The translations under genes were made by a program, and so were the position numbers. Below the pieces are notes generated by a model that ran no database searches, was not told the origin of the DNA, and saw nothing but the letters and a program-made list of their open reading frames with translations. A stretch of 64,000 bases of DNA from Ryuthela nishihirai (taxonomy: Eukaryota > Arthropoda > Arachnida > Araneae > Heptathelidae): contig JAWZYU010000001.1 of assembly GCA_038380435.1 (NCBI GenBank), positions 14,364,001 to 14,428,000 on the forward strand, given 5' to 3'. Below are positions 44,900 through 55,994 of the stretch, in pieces (positions within the stretch are counted from its first letter, which is position 1; every line of letters begins with the position of its first letter).

Positions 44900-45990
44900 A
44901 ATCAAGTCTGCGGGTTTGAGCGAGGTCGCATCACAGTTCTATGTAAAGCAGGATGATCTACCCTTAAATGCCCGAGCATTTTGACTACGATGCGCAAACA
45001 GTTGACGATTACTACTGGCAGCAATGGACACGGAAAGGTGTTCACGTCACGGTTCAGGACCAGGTCATCCTCAAGTGACTACACATCGGGATGTTCGTCA
45101 GATTCTCCAGATGGATGTCAGTGCCAGAAATGCTACTGCTCGACAGATATCCCGTGACAGAAAGACTGATGGGGCACCGCTGGTATCTGTCAGTACCATT
45201 CATCGACGCCTGCACAAAGCTGGTATACGAGGAAGGGCCTTCTTCTCCGATGCATCTCACTCAAAGTCACTGGCATGCCATATTGCAGTGATCCAACGAG
45301 TTGTGGCGTGAAAAATGACAATATGTGTATATTCCTCAGCGATATGGCCTGCATGTGTCTGGGACAGAACGATAATTGCACTTACGTATAGCAGCATGCT
45401 GGCGAAAGAACTTCCACTTCATGTATCGTTGAATGCCATATACTACCACTACTGGGATCCTGGTATGAGGTGCCATCTCTTATGAAGTCGGTCATCTCTC
45501 ATAATAATCATCGAGAGTACTTTGAATGCCCAGCATTGTGTGGATAACATTCTCCACTCTGTGGTCTTACTACTTCTGCAGAGCATACAGAAATTCCTGC
45601 ACAATAATGCCAGACTATAAACCTCATGCGTTGCTCAACAGTGTCCGTTCCTGTGTAAGCATGGCCACCAGAGTCGCCGAATCTATCACCGATTCAGCAC
45701 ATCTGGGACCTCATGAAACGGCGTCTGAGAACAGAACTAACTCCAGAATATAATGTGACCGATCTTCAGGTTCAAGTGCAGCAAATCTGAGCACCATGGA
45801 TCAGGATATTATTAGGAATCTCTTTGACTCACTTCATAACCGTATTAGTGCTTCAATTGCAGCGAAAGTCGACTACACCCCGTCTTTCCGTCTTACTAAA
45901 CAGGCTGCAAATGTGATCACTTGTTACTTACACTACTTCCTTTTAGCACGTCGCTTTGTATCGTACTCATGCCATTGCTTCTAGGTGCGG
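44900..45990 (+). pseudogene. Tc1-like transposase pseudogene (second family)
   Basis: Begins FERGRITVLCKAG near 44918. The best open part (45024-45311) has SRHGSGPGHPQVTTHRDVRQ, VSARNATARQISRDRKTDGA and VSVSTIHRRLHKAGIRGR, the paired-like double HTH. A degraded middle follows. The C-terminus reads SPNLSPIQHIWDLMKRRLRT (about 45676-45735), the conserved DLSPIEHVWD box with one of the catalytic acidic residues changed to Asn. It differs in sequence from the element at 38.2 kb, so it is a separate lineage. TIRs not identified. Confidence 0.82.
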
Positions 45991-45994
45991 CAAT

Positions 45995-46300
45995 TTGTTT
46001 CATGAACAGTGTATTCTTCCTTCTTATTTAATCACAAGAAATATGTGGGGAGTATTTCTTCCTTTTCTTCTATGGACCGTTTGTCAGTGCTTAAATTAAC
46101 GGATGCATTTGTTTTCAACTATAAATGACAGGGCAAGCCTGCCAAAAATATAAGAACTTTTCACAATTAAAGAATTAATAAAATGGAATTTTCTCAGCAT
46201 GGCGTTCTTCCACAGACATTGTGACGCAGTTTCAAAATCTTTGTCCTCTGGTTTGGAAGGATAACAATTTTTGAAAAAAGAAGAATGGAATTAATTTGTC
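45995..46300. other. Spacer, nothing recognised
   Basis: No feature supported. Confidence 0.4.
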
Positions 46301-46318
46301 ATTCACTCATTTTCGTGG

Positions 46319-46701
46319 GGCGGGGGTGGCTGTCGGTAGCGCGCCAGGCTCGTAATCTGTAGTTCCCAGGTTCGAGTCCCAGCTGGGTCAGCGTTGAGTT
46401 TTATCTCCGCAAAATTCCCCGTCCTGCCACGGTCAGTAGGGGACACCGATGGGCTTGGAAAGGCAGCCGTCCGTCGGATGGGACGTTAAGCCGAGGCCCC
46501 GTGTGCGGGAGAGCCGTACCCTGTGCACGTTAAAGAACACGCTGGATGGCCTTGACGGGAGGCTACCATCTGTCTCCCAACAGCTGTTCCATTGGGTCCC
46601 CTCCCCCAACCTTCTCTGAGCCATCGGGGTCCATGTGACCTGGCCATTTAGCCCATGGTGTGCAAAAAAGTGCCACTCAGAGGAAAAACAACCCAACAAC
46701 C
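46319..46701 (+). mobile_element. SINE A, full length
   Basis: A 3-nt gap falls in the A box (ggctgtcggtagcgc). 15-bp TSDs cactcattttcgtgg lie at 46304-46318 and 46702-46716. Confidence 0.94.
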
Positions 46702-46719
46702 CACTCATTTTCGTGGTTA

Positions 46720-47440
46720 TTTTGCAACACCAGAATTAAACTTTAATCTTTTGAAAAGAACTTGTAACAACGACAATGCTCCCTTTAATTCTACTCAGTT
46801 GACCTATTTTGTGCACACAAATGTTTGCATTTCTTTAAGTTAGAGAAACAAATATGATTAATAAATTGATGAGCAAAGTGTTAGCCAATTTTCAAAGAAT
46901 TACATTTTTGTTTGGATCATCACTTGCAGTCACCTCATTTTATGTACAAACTGTTTCTACAGAAAAGCAGCATTAAGCAGTCCACAGTTCTTTCTTTTCG
47001 ATAATTATATTCAAGTTACTTTTGACAAGACATTTTCACAAGAAAAAAATTATACACTCACTGAATTATATGAAATCGCATTTATTCTAATCCAGCTTTA
47101 CCTTTTCCTACTCTGAACATCAAAAAAGTGAAAAAAGAAAAAAAAAATGTCTTGACTAATGGTAAATGATTAGGAAGTTAAATTGGCAAAAATAAAAATC
47201 CCCAACTAAAATTAATCACAACTTATGGCCATTATTAGTAACAAAGTTTTTTCTCTTTACTATGATATTGAAAAAAATGTTTTGTGCTTAAAGAGCTTCG
47301 CGATTTGGTTTCCATATTATTACTTATAATTCACTTGAAGCAATTTTTGAATTCCCTTAAAGGAATTATCGAAAGCATTAAACAAACTTAAGGTGGGCAC
47401 AAGAAATCTCTGCTTTTTTCTTCTTCAGAGTTAAAGGGTT
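46720..47440. other. AT-rich spacer, nothing recognised
   Basis: No feature supported. Confidence 0.4.
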
Positions 47441-47455
47441 TATCATAAGGTAAAT

Positions 47456-47840
47456 GGGGCGGTTGTGGCTCAGTCGGTAGCGCGCCAGGCTCGTAATCTG
47501 TAGTTCCCAGGTTCGAGTCCCAGCTGGGTCAGCGTTGAGATTTATCTCCGCAAAATTCCCCGCCCTGCCCACGGTCAGTAGGGGACACCGATGGGCTTGG
47601 AAAGGCCGCCGTCCGTCGGATGGGACGTTAAACCGTGGCCCAGTGTGCGTGAGAGCCATACTCTGTGCACGTTAAAGAACACGCTGGATGGCCTTGACGG
47701 GAGACTACCATCTGTCTCCCAACAGCTGTTTCAGTGGGTCCCCTTCCCCAACCTTCTCTGAGCCTTCGGGGTCCATGTGACCTGGCCATTTAGCCCATTG
47801 TGTGCAAAAAAGTGCCGCTCAGAGGTAAAACAACCCAACC
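47456..47840 (+). mobile_element. SINE A, full length
   Basis: Near-consensus copy. 12-bp TSDs cataaggtaaat lie at 47444-47455 and 47841-47852. Confidence 0.95.
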
Positions 47841-47854
47841 CATAAGGTAAATAC

Positions 47855-48900
47855 AAATAACTTACAATTCTGTATACATGAATATGCTTATCATTTGCTA
47901 TCTTTATCTGTGCGTAAAAGAATTTTGCTTGAAAATCATTTTAACGAATATAAGCAAAAAAAAAAGGATTTAAGAACAGGCTGTTTTGTGCAAAATTTTA
48001 CATTTCTATTTGTTAAAACGAAGATGTTTTTATTTTGTTTATTTAGAATCTGACATATGGAGCAGCCGAAGGAGCATTTTTTTTAAGAATAGCGTTTTGA
48101 AGATGTTGCATTGTTAGACGCCTGTAGCAAGATTTACGCAGAGAAGGGAAAGAAAGAGTGTGTAATTCTAAACTTTGAGCCATCCATTTCTGAAACCTTC
48201 ATTAGATCTCTTTAATGACACCTGAGACTCTCGTTAGAGTTGTGGCTTGTCTATTTCCTTTCCAAATCACTGTAATCAGGAAAGTAATGGAACTTGGATC
48301 AGACCTGTAATGAGGTGGGCGAATTCTCCGCATTTTCTTACGCAGTGTTTGCCGCCAATAGTGGGATTTGGGCTAAAAATACTTAACTCATCTAAATGTT
48401 GCTTTTTCTGGTCACAGAACGAGGGGGTATTAGATTAGCGTTTTTTTTTCTGTAACCGACTCTTATAAACGCAAAGGTCGTATTCATGAAATAACAATAT
48501 GGATCAAGGATGATTCATCGAATGTTTAGAACACGAGGAGGCTTTGTTCACCTCTTAATTTCTGATTCGTGGGTTAAAATTCAAACTTAGCCAAAGATAT
48601 CTGCTCTAGTTTCGCTAAGAGTAAAGAGAGCACGATGTTTTGCGGAAGGAAGAGGAATTTTATCTTTTTTATTTCTGGTTGATAATATCGGAGAATAATA
48701 ATAAAATAATATTTCAATCGCACTTTTTTATAAGGGTTATTAAAATTATAAGTAATAAAAGTAATAATTAAAGAGTGGGGTTCTTGTTATGAATGTACCT
48801 TGACAATATTTTTGATAACTGAAATTTTAGTTCTGTTGTAAAGGAGGGGAAGATGTTTCAGCTAATAAAGCGAAAAGAAGCGGTAAATTTGTAAAGATTA
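47855..48900. other. AT-rich spacer, nothing recognised
   Basis: No feature supported. Confidence 0.4.
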
Positions 48901-49213
48901 AAAGCTAGTTTAATAAATTTGTTTGAAAGATGTCTAGCCATTTTAATTTATAATCTGAACATTCGCATAGGAATTTAACACCATGTTCTACTTTAAGCTT
49001 AATTAAATTAAGGTAGAGTTGAAGTGAATATTCTGGGTTTGTGCCCTATCTTGTTATAACAAGGCACTTTATAAAATTTAGAAGTTTGACCATGTTTGGT
49101 TCGAGCAGATTTTAAGTGGTATTTCCAGGTTAAGCTTGCTGTTAATGTTGACTCTGAGATTTTGTAATGATCACTCTGTGGAAGGAAAGTATTATTAATT
49201 TTAATTTGTTAGG

Positions 49214-49594
49214 GTTGGGTTATTTTACCTCTGAGAGGCACTTTTTGCACACCATGGGCTAAATGACCAGGTCACATGGACCTCGAAGGCTCAGAGAAAG
49301 TTGGGGGAGGGGACCCACTGGAACAGCTGTTGGGAGACAGATGGTAGCCTCCCGTCAAGGCCATCCAGCGTGTTCTTTAACGTGCACAGGGTATGTCTCT
49401 CCCACACATGGGGCCACGGCTTAACGTCCCATCCGACGGACGACGGCCTTTCCAAGCCCATCGGTGTCCCCTACTGACCGTGGGCAGGGAGGGGAATTTC
49501 GCGGAGATAAATCTCAGCCTTGACCCAGCTGGGACTCGAACCTGGGAACTACAGATTACGAGCCTGGCGCGCTACCGACTGAGCCACCCCGCCC
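49214..49594 (-). mobile_element. SINE A, full length, inside LINE C copy 2
   Basis: Young copy. 15-bp TSDs ttttaatttgttagg lie at 49199-49213 and 49595-49609. Confidence 0.94.
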
Positions 49595-50220
49595 TTTTAA
49601 TTTGTTAGGTAGGTAATTTAGTTTGAGGGAAGACTAAGGAACAATTTAGAAGTTTTCAATGATTAAAGATGCCATTTTTTTGAAACTTTTTATTATTTTT
49701 ATTTAAAAATTCTCGTAAAATAAAATTAATAGTTTCACAGATTAAACCGCAGACCAAATTACTAAATAGCCAGCGTAAGAAGCAAAATTAATTTCTGGAT
49801 CCGAAATATTTGGAAAGTCGTGTAGATTAAAATTAAAGAACAGGGGAGATCAGATCTTACTTTAAATATACAAGATGTAGTTAATTTAATTCTGTCTAAA
49901 ATGCTTTAGTACGTAATTTATGGGATAAGAAGTCATGCATTTTTTCACAGATACCTGAATTAATTAATTTAGAAAGAAAGCCTTGATGACAGATTGAATC
50001 GAACGCTGTTTTTAGGTCTCAAAAGACAGCAACAAGGACAAGATTTTTCCAGCTTTGTCAATATCATTAATTAATGTGAGAACAGCATCTTTGGCAGCTC
50101 TAGCATTTCTAAATCTCAAAAAGGTTTCGTTGAATAAATTATTTGTTTCAGAAAATCAGTATAGTTTTTTTAAAATGAGTCAAATAATTTAAAAACATTT
50201 GAGAAAGAGTAATAGGTCTA

Positions 50221-50338
50221 GTCAACGGCCATACCAAGCTGAAAGCACCGGTTCTCGTCTGATCCCCGAAGTTAAGCAACTTTGGGCGCGGTCAGTACTT
50301 GGGAGGGTGACCACCTGGGAACACCGCGTGCAGTTGAC
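50221..50338 (+). rRNA. 5S rRNA sequence, nearly complete, retroposed
   Basis: 118 nt that align end to end with animal 5S rRNA: gtcaacggccatacc start, caccggttctcgtctgatc, gaagttaagcaac (pol III box A region), gtcagtacttgg, ggtgaccacctgggaacacc and a cagttgac end. The first six bases gtcaac pair perfectly with the last six gttgac (helix I). A run of six T follows at 50341-50346, as at a 5S terminator. Some bases differ from usual 5S (gatccccgaag where gatcaccgaag is common). It lies between the TSDs of a retroposed unit together with SINE B, so it is a retrocopy rather than a member of a 5S gene cluster. It could still be transcribed because its promoter is internal. Confidence 0.88.
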
Positions 50339-50346
50339 AATTTTTT

Positions 50347-50530
50347 AGCCGTCCCGTGGCCGAGTGGTTAGCACGCTTGGCTACTGATCTAAGGGACCTG
50401 GGTTCGAGCCCCGGGTAAGGGAGGTCCTGCCATCCTCGCAGACCTTCTACTATGGCATATAAACTAACAGGCTCCTGTCAGACCTCTGTGGCAAGCAGCT
50501 GCTTGAGGGGGTATTTATTTATTTTTATTT
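50347..50530 (+). mobile_element. SINE B fused 3' of a 5S rRNA copy
   Basis: Begins ccgtcccgtggccgag directly after the T-run of the 5S copy. The A box and B box (gggttcgagccccgg) are intact. About 28 bp (catggatgtgtgtgtcgttt and neighbours of the type copy) are deleted. The tail is tatttatttatttttattt. TSDs (t)aatarGTCTA at 50211-50220 and 50531-50540 enclose 5S plus SINE B, not SINE B alone. Confidence 0.87.
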
Positions 50531-50869
50531 AATAAGTCTATAGCAATTTTACAAGGTTTAAGAAGAAAAATTATGCTTGAATAAAGCCAGGAACTAGGGA
50601 ATTGTTTGGAAGACATATGTACTTGAAAAGGTTTAATAATTTTAAATCCAAGATTCAGGAAGATTCTTTAGAAATTTGTTAGATATTGGATCTGGTCCAA
50701 CTGCTGTTTTAGGTTTAAAATGTTTTTTGGCCGAAAACATTTTCTTGAGGAGAAAAAATCGATCTCTAAAGATGGAATAGAAGAATTTTTAAAGTTGATC
50801 AAGAATTTAAGAATTTGCTTTTCAAGAGTAATGTGATTTGGATTTACCATAAGTCAGTGGTTCCTTAAA

Positions 50870-51840
50870 CATAGGGTCGTGACCTGAACACTGTTAGCGA
50901 GGACTTTCTGATAGGTAGCTAAAATCTCTTCACCTCTCCAGTTAGCTTGCAGATACAAATATCATTTTAATAGTGTAGTGAATAGGAATTTGAATTTTGC
51001 GACGCGAGGTGATTAGGTATTTGAATATTTGAACACCGATAAAAACGTTTGAGTAACACTGAACTAAGAGGATGTCACTTTTTATCAGATGAAGAGGGAA
51101 AACGGCGGTGCACAAGTGTCGCTATCTCCAACCACAAAACTTTTCTCGAGAAATCCAGTCATTAGGTCATCTCAGACAATCCAGTCATCCAGTCATTGGA
51201 AAAAGCGTATCGAATGTAATAGAGACCACATTGAAGACTGACATGGACATTTTACGTTCTGTTTAAGTAAAACAACTTTTAAATAACTTTTGCGAATTTC
51301 GTTTAAATGACTCTTGCATATTTAGAAATTGAGAAAATGTTTCAAACCACTGCCAAATTTCCTGCTAATTTCATGTTCATTATTAGTTATATTTTAATCT
51401 AATGTGAAAAATGCATTACGAAATCTTTATTTTATATCGATGTTGTTTGTTTCATTTTATTATAGGAAAAAATTTTGCTTGGATTCATTCAAAAATTGCT
51501 GTGATTAATCATTTTTAAAAAGTTAATTTTTCAGGCAAAGTCGCTCGTCATTAGAATGATCAGAGAGAAAGTTGTCATCTCTGAAATATTTAGTTCGATT
51601 ACTGTTCAGAAATATCATTTGGAAATTATAAGCAAAATCTGGGATATAGAGTCAATAATACTTTTACAAAAATTTATTTTATAAATTATAATTTAAATAA
51701 ATATTTATCTTCCTATACATATATACCTCGTAAAAAAGTAAAAAACAAATAAACAAACTATACTTATAATGAAATCTCTCATTGAATGCTTGTTCCTTTC
51801 AAAAGGAAATAAGGAGGAGGCATTTTTGGTTGAGTCGAAA
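50870..51840. other. AT-rich spacer, nothing recognised
   Basis: Short repeats of ccagtcat occur near 51155-51198. From about 51690 the sequence resembles one arm of the inverted repeat that follows. Confidence 0.4.
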
Positions 51841-51842
51841 GG

Positions 51843-52170
51843 TCAATTTAGGCTCCCTCCCTTTTGAAGTGAATATGAATTCAGCGAATCATTACTTCAG
51901 CGGTATATATCAATTTTATGTTTTATTATTTAGGGCGCATAGAGTAAGGTAACATATTTTAATTTATATATTTTAGTTTGTTACTAAAATACCTATCTTC
52001 TGAAGAGAGAACTGTTCTTCACTTCTCAAGCAATAGAAAGATAGTTGAAATAAATAAAAATATCTATCTTCCTCGCCCTAAAAAGTAAAATATAAACTAA
52101 AGTAAACCGATGTTGAAATCACTGTCTGGATTCGTATTCACTTCAAAGGTAGAGAGGGCGACAATTCAAC
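51843..52170. repeat. Imperfect long inverted repeat (possible MITE)
   Basis: The outer arms ccctcccttttgaagtgaat (51855-51874) and attcacttcaaaggtagagaggg (about 52136-52158) pair, and pairing continues inward through ...ttttattatttagggcg and cgccctaaaaagtaaaa. AT-rich interior without coding sequence. Sequence at 51690-51800 resembles the right arm, so a second partial copy may be present. Confidence 0.6.
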
Positions 52171-52174
52171 TATT

Positions 52175-53550
52175 CAACATAAATTTCTAAAAGATATTCC
52201 AGCAAAAACTATTTCTAAAAGTGTATTCTCATCGGTCGATTTACGTGGTAGATAGGTTTCAGGAAATCGCCGTGTAAATCGAAACCAACAACTTATTGGA
52301 AAAACGGGGTTAGGTTCCGAAAAACATTCTTGTTAAAAATAAACTGTATATTGAAAGTTTTATTTATACATATTTATTTCAAATTTCTGTTCAGCAGTAA
52401 TAATAAGAAATTAATTTAGCATTATTCTGTGTTTTATTTCCACTAATTCAGATAAAGCTTAGATTAATTTCTCTTATATTTCTCTTTGGTCAGGAAAAAG
52501 ATTTTTCTTTGATGTAAACGTGCACTATCGAATTTAAAGATGGAATTTGAAAGACATTTATGAACTGATTATATATTAGAAGTTAACAAGTTGTTTTATA
52601 AAACTTTATTTTGTAAAAGGAGTGTTTATATGACACTATGAAACAGTGCACTTACGAAATTGCTGTCTTTAGCCCATATAATAGTCTAAAAAAACCTGTT
52701 GCTAAGAATGAGATAAAACGCGGTTTTCATTAGTGTGATAAATTCAGTTTAGAAAAATCATATCTCGCTACCGATTCAAATCAGGCACTAATAGGCATTT
52801 CATTAAGATGTCTCGAGACAGATTGCATTAGAATGGCAAGAACATAATTTTAGCGAAATATTATAAATATAACATGTTACAGATGACGATATCATTAATA
52901 TAGGAATTTATTATTATCGATTTTCTTGAAAATGAATGATATAAATTAAAACCATTTTAGTGGATTTTGACTTGCGATGAAGCTATACCACTGCTTCTTC
53001 ATAAGATATATTATATCTACATACATAAAAAAACTCAATCCGTACCGTGTGAAACCGATTCTACAATTCTATAAAACGAAACTGGTTGCATTTTCTTCAC
53101 TTTGTAAAACCGAAGCCTTGCAAACTGAGTAGAATTAAAATCGAAGGATAGATGTACTTAGAATTTCCTTACCTGGCAGCTGTTCTGTTCAGAGCAGTCA
53201 CGGTACGGCCCTGCATTTGAGATATGCAAAAATATTTTTAAAAGTTTTAGATGAATGTAGAAATTCTTAAACTTTATATCAAATTAAATTTATTTAGTTA
53301 CCATATTGATTGTGATAATCAAGTGTGATTTGTGATTTATATGTTTTACTGTAACGGATATTAAATCTATTAACAGGTGTATTTAACAGAAATTTTATAA
53401 ATAATCCAAATACTTGAAAATAAAGTAAACAAGCATCCCTCTCCAACAGATTGCAAAATTTTAATGATGGCTGAAACCACCGATTTGGAGTAGAAACCTT
53501 CGACCCTGTCTAAACTCAAAGTGCAAGTGGTTGGTCGGTCGGTTAAATTA
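52175..53550. other. AT-rich region, nothing recognised
   Basis: No feature supported. Confidence 0.4.
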
Positions 53551-53554
53551 TATA

Positions 53555-54014
53555 CTGATTTCCATAAATTAAAAAACAATTATACGTTATGTCAATAGGA
53601 AGCTAAAATCGAAGTTCTACAACTTCTAAAATAAGTTTCTTATTTTGTAAAATGTGATAGCAGATAAATATCGCAAATGAATAATGAAAGAATTCTTTGC
53701 ACAAACGTCTAAAGTATACACTGATTTTATTAAACTCTTTGATGCAATACTTATTATTAAGTTTGAATTAATTTTTGAAGTCATTTTTTGTGACATGCAT
53801 TGCTATTATTAAATATTAAAACTTACATAACTCATTAAATACTAAACAAATAGTGTTGAAAATCGAGATTTTGATTTATTGGATTGAGATCTTGATCTGC
53901 TCTCACATTTTTCGAAATAGAAAAAAAAAACTTAATTTAAAAGCTTAATAAGAGCTTTGACGTTAGCGTCCTATTTACATAACAGGGTTGTTACTTAATT
54001 TGTGGAAACCACTG
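53555..54014. mobile_element. MITE of family M3, best-kept ends
   Basis: About 460 bp with TIRs: left ctgatttccataaattaa, right the complement of cagtggtttccacaaattaa. The TIR extends through aggaagctaaaatcgaag and the tgtgatagcagataaatatc region (more than 100 bp). TA on both sides (53553-53554, 54015-54016) points to Tc1/mariner-type target choice. No transposase. Confidence 0.72.
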
Positions 54015-54019
54015 TAGTT

Positions 54020-54350
54020 TTTGTGAAACTTAAGATTAATGGACTTTACATTGGTCTTGACAATCAGCCATATTGACTGCTCTCCTCTTCTGTCTGCAAT
54101 GCTGTCTTCCTGTCGGTTTGATCTGTTTGGCGAGTTTGTTAAAAAATATTGCCAATCAACCAACAGATAAAAAATTTAAATAATAAGTAAATTAATAATA
54201 TAAACATAATAAAGTACTAATGTAACATTATTATTAACGATAAAGGAAACAAAATTCACGTGTAAGGATGGTCATTTCGGTTGCTTTTTCTTTTAATTAT
54301 TCTTAAAATAGCGATTTTCTAAAATGTACAGCCGTGACAGTGTTCAGTAG
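54020..54350. other. AT-rich spacer, nothing recognised
   Basis: No feature supported. Confidence 0.4.
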
Positions 54351-54351
54351 A

Positions 54352-54500
54352 CTCATCCCCTGAACACGTTAAGGAACATCTTGACAATGGGACTTGCAAA
54401 TCTCATAAAGCAGTTGTCGAGTGGATCACGTACCCAGATTTGAGCCTTTGGGACTTTGATCTGGCTTTTCAGCTCACTGTGTACAAAAAGCCCAATTCAT
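54352..54500 (+). mobile_element. SINE A 3' fragment, very decayed
   Basis: Recognisable order: tcccctgaacacgttaaggaacatcttgac, agcagttgtcgagtgg, tgagcctttgggactttgatctggc, ctcactgtgtacaaaaag. This matches the 3' half of SINE A at about 70% by eye. Confidence 0.6.
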
Positions 54501-54552
54501 CCTTAAGGAATTTTGTACCGTTGTATTTTAAAAATAATAAACAATAAATGAA

Positions 54553-54605
54553 CTATTCCTCGAGCAGTTTCTTGCCCAGGAGATCTAACAGGTTGCCAAA
54601 TCATT
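54553..54605 (-). mobile_element. SINE B 3' fragment, decayed
   Basis: ttcctcgagcagtttcttgcccaggagatctaacaggttgcc corresponds to the ctcaagcagctgcttgccacagaggtctgacaggagcc block of other copies; a plus-strand aataataaacaataaa tail precedes it. Confidence 0.6.
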
Positions 54606-54609
54606 GCAC

Positions 54610-55585
54610 TTTGTTACCAAAAGGGTTTGGACATTTCATGTTTTCTAAGAGGAATCCCACATTCAAAGATCGCTTATTTTGAAAGTAAACTTTTAACGGA
54701 AACATATCGAAGTGCTCCAATATTTGGATTATCGGCTGTCAGTAGGTGAAAAAGATATAACAATGGAGGAGAACTATCACACGTTTTCTTAGCCATTAGA
54801 TTAGCGATCGGTAGAAAGGTTTCTGATGAGGGCATAAAATGATTCTTACATCTGGAGTTCATCTTTCATCCAGCACAGACTCAACCAGTCTCTTTCAGAG
54901 AACTGCTTTAAATACTTCACATTTATTCTTCAACCTAGATCATATTGTTCGTGTTTATAGGGCAGCCGTTTAGCCAGAGGCAAAAGCTAATGCAGATCAC
55001 ATTTAGGGAAGAAAGGCACAGGTACGGAAAGTATAGGGAAGGTGGAAAAGCGAAAAAGACAAGAGAAGAAGGGTTTCGTTTACCACCTGCTGCTTCGCTC
55101 CCGAAAAAGGAGAATGCTTACATATAATTATGCAGATATTTCGTTTCTCTTGGCTTGCACTCTTCTCTGGGAAATGAAATTTGCTCAGAGTAGTTTGCTT
55201 TAATCTTCGTTTCTTTTTTGTGGCTATTTCAAAATTGTGTACTTTTTCATTTCTGTTTCATAAAAGTTTAAGCAATTAGGAGTGAAGCTGAAAGAAAAAA
55301 GTCAATACTTCGCCGAATAGAAACAAAAATGCTCAGTTTTTGTCTTCAAATACATACGATGAAATAAAAAAAGAATGCGTTCTGAGCGAAGCACAGTGTC
55401 CATCGAATATCAGGATTCTCTTCCAAAGGAAAACAATAATCAAATATTTCTTGACACTAATAAGGAATAAGGTTACCTCGGCTTAACTAGTCTTTAAATA
55501 GTTCTGCCTCAGCTAAAGTAAGCTTTAAATGTTGCTTAGGCTTACGAGCTTTTCGATGCCTAATTGGTTGCGAATCAAATGACCT
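54610..55585. other. Spacer, nothing recognised
   Basis: A 60-codon plus frame at 54945-55127 (Arg/Lys-rich) has no known domain. Confidence 0.4.
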
Positions 55586-55600
55586 GAATTCGTTTCTGGG

Positions 55601-55983
55601 TTGGGTTGTTTTACCTCTGAGCGGCACTTTTTTGCACACCATGGGCTAAATGGCCAGGTCACATGGACCCCGAAGGCTCAGAGAAGGTTGGGGGAAGGGA
55701 CCCACTGGAACAGCTGTTGGGAGACAGATGGTAGCCTCCCGTCAAGGCCATCCAGCGTGTTTTTAACGTGCACAGGGTATGGCTCTCCCGCATACGGGGC
55801 CACGGCTTAACGTCCCATCCGACGGACGGCGGCCTTTCCAATCCCATCGGTGTCCCCTACTGACCGTGGGCAGGGCGGGGGAATTTTGCGGAGATAAATC
55901 TCAACGCTGACCCAGCTGGGACTCGAACCTGGGAACTACAGATTACGAGCCTGGCGCGCTACCGACTGAGCCACCCCCGCCCC
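55601..55983 (-). mobile_element. SINE A, full length
   Basis: Near-consensus copy. 11-bp TSDs tcgtttctggg lie at 55590-55600 and 55984-55994. Confidence 0.95.
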
Positions 55984-55994
55984 TCGTTTCTGGG

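Larger units (their letters stand above)
48905..50870 (-). mobile_element. LINE C copy 2 (CR1/Jockey-type), decayed and twice interrupted
   Basis: Minus-strand RT remnants in order: KTAVGPDPISNKFLKNLP (about 50740-50670); YRPITLSQMF (around 50541-50531 plus 50220-50195, once the insertion is removed); AKDAVLTLINDIDKAGKIL (about 50110-50035); a motif A remnant with frameshifts; and LTASLTWKYHLKSARTK (about 49150-49080, once the SINE is removed). Order and spacing are those of a CR1/Jockey-type RT. It is interrupted by SINE A (49214-49594) and the 5S-SINE B composite (50221-50530). Confidence 0.75.

Noticed and set aside
50221..50338. A functional member of a 5S rRNA gene cluster
   Set aside because: Single copy, within retroposition TSDs, inside a dead LINE, and fused to SINE B. 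No tandem spacer is present.
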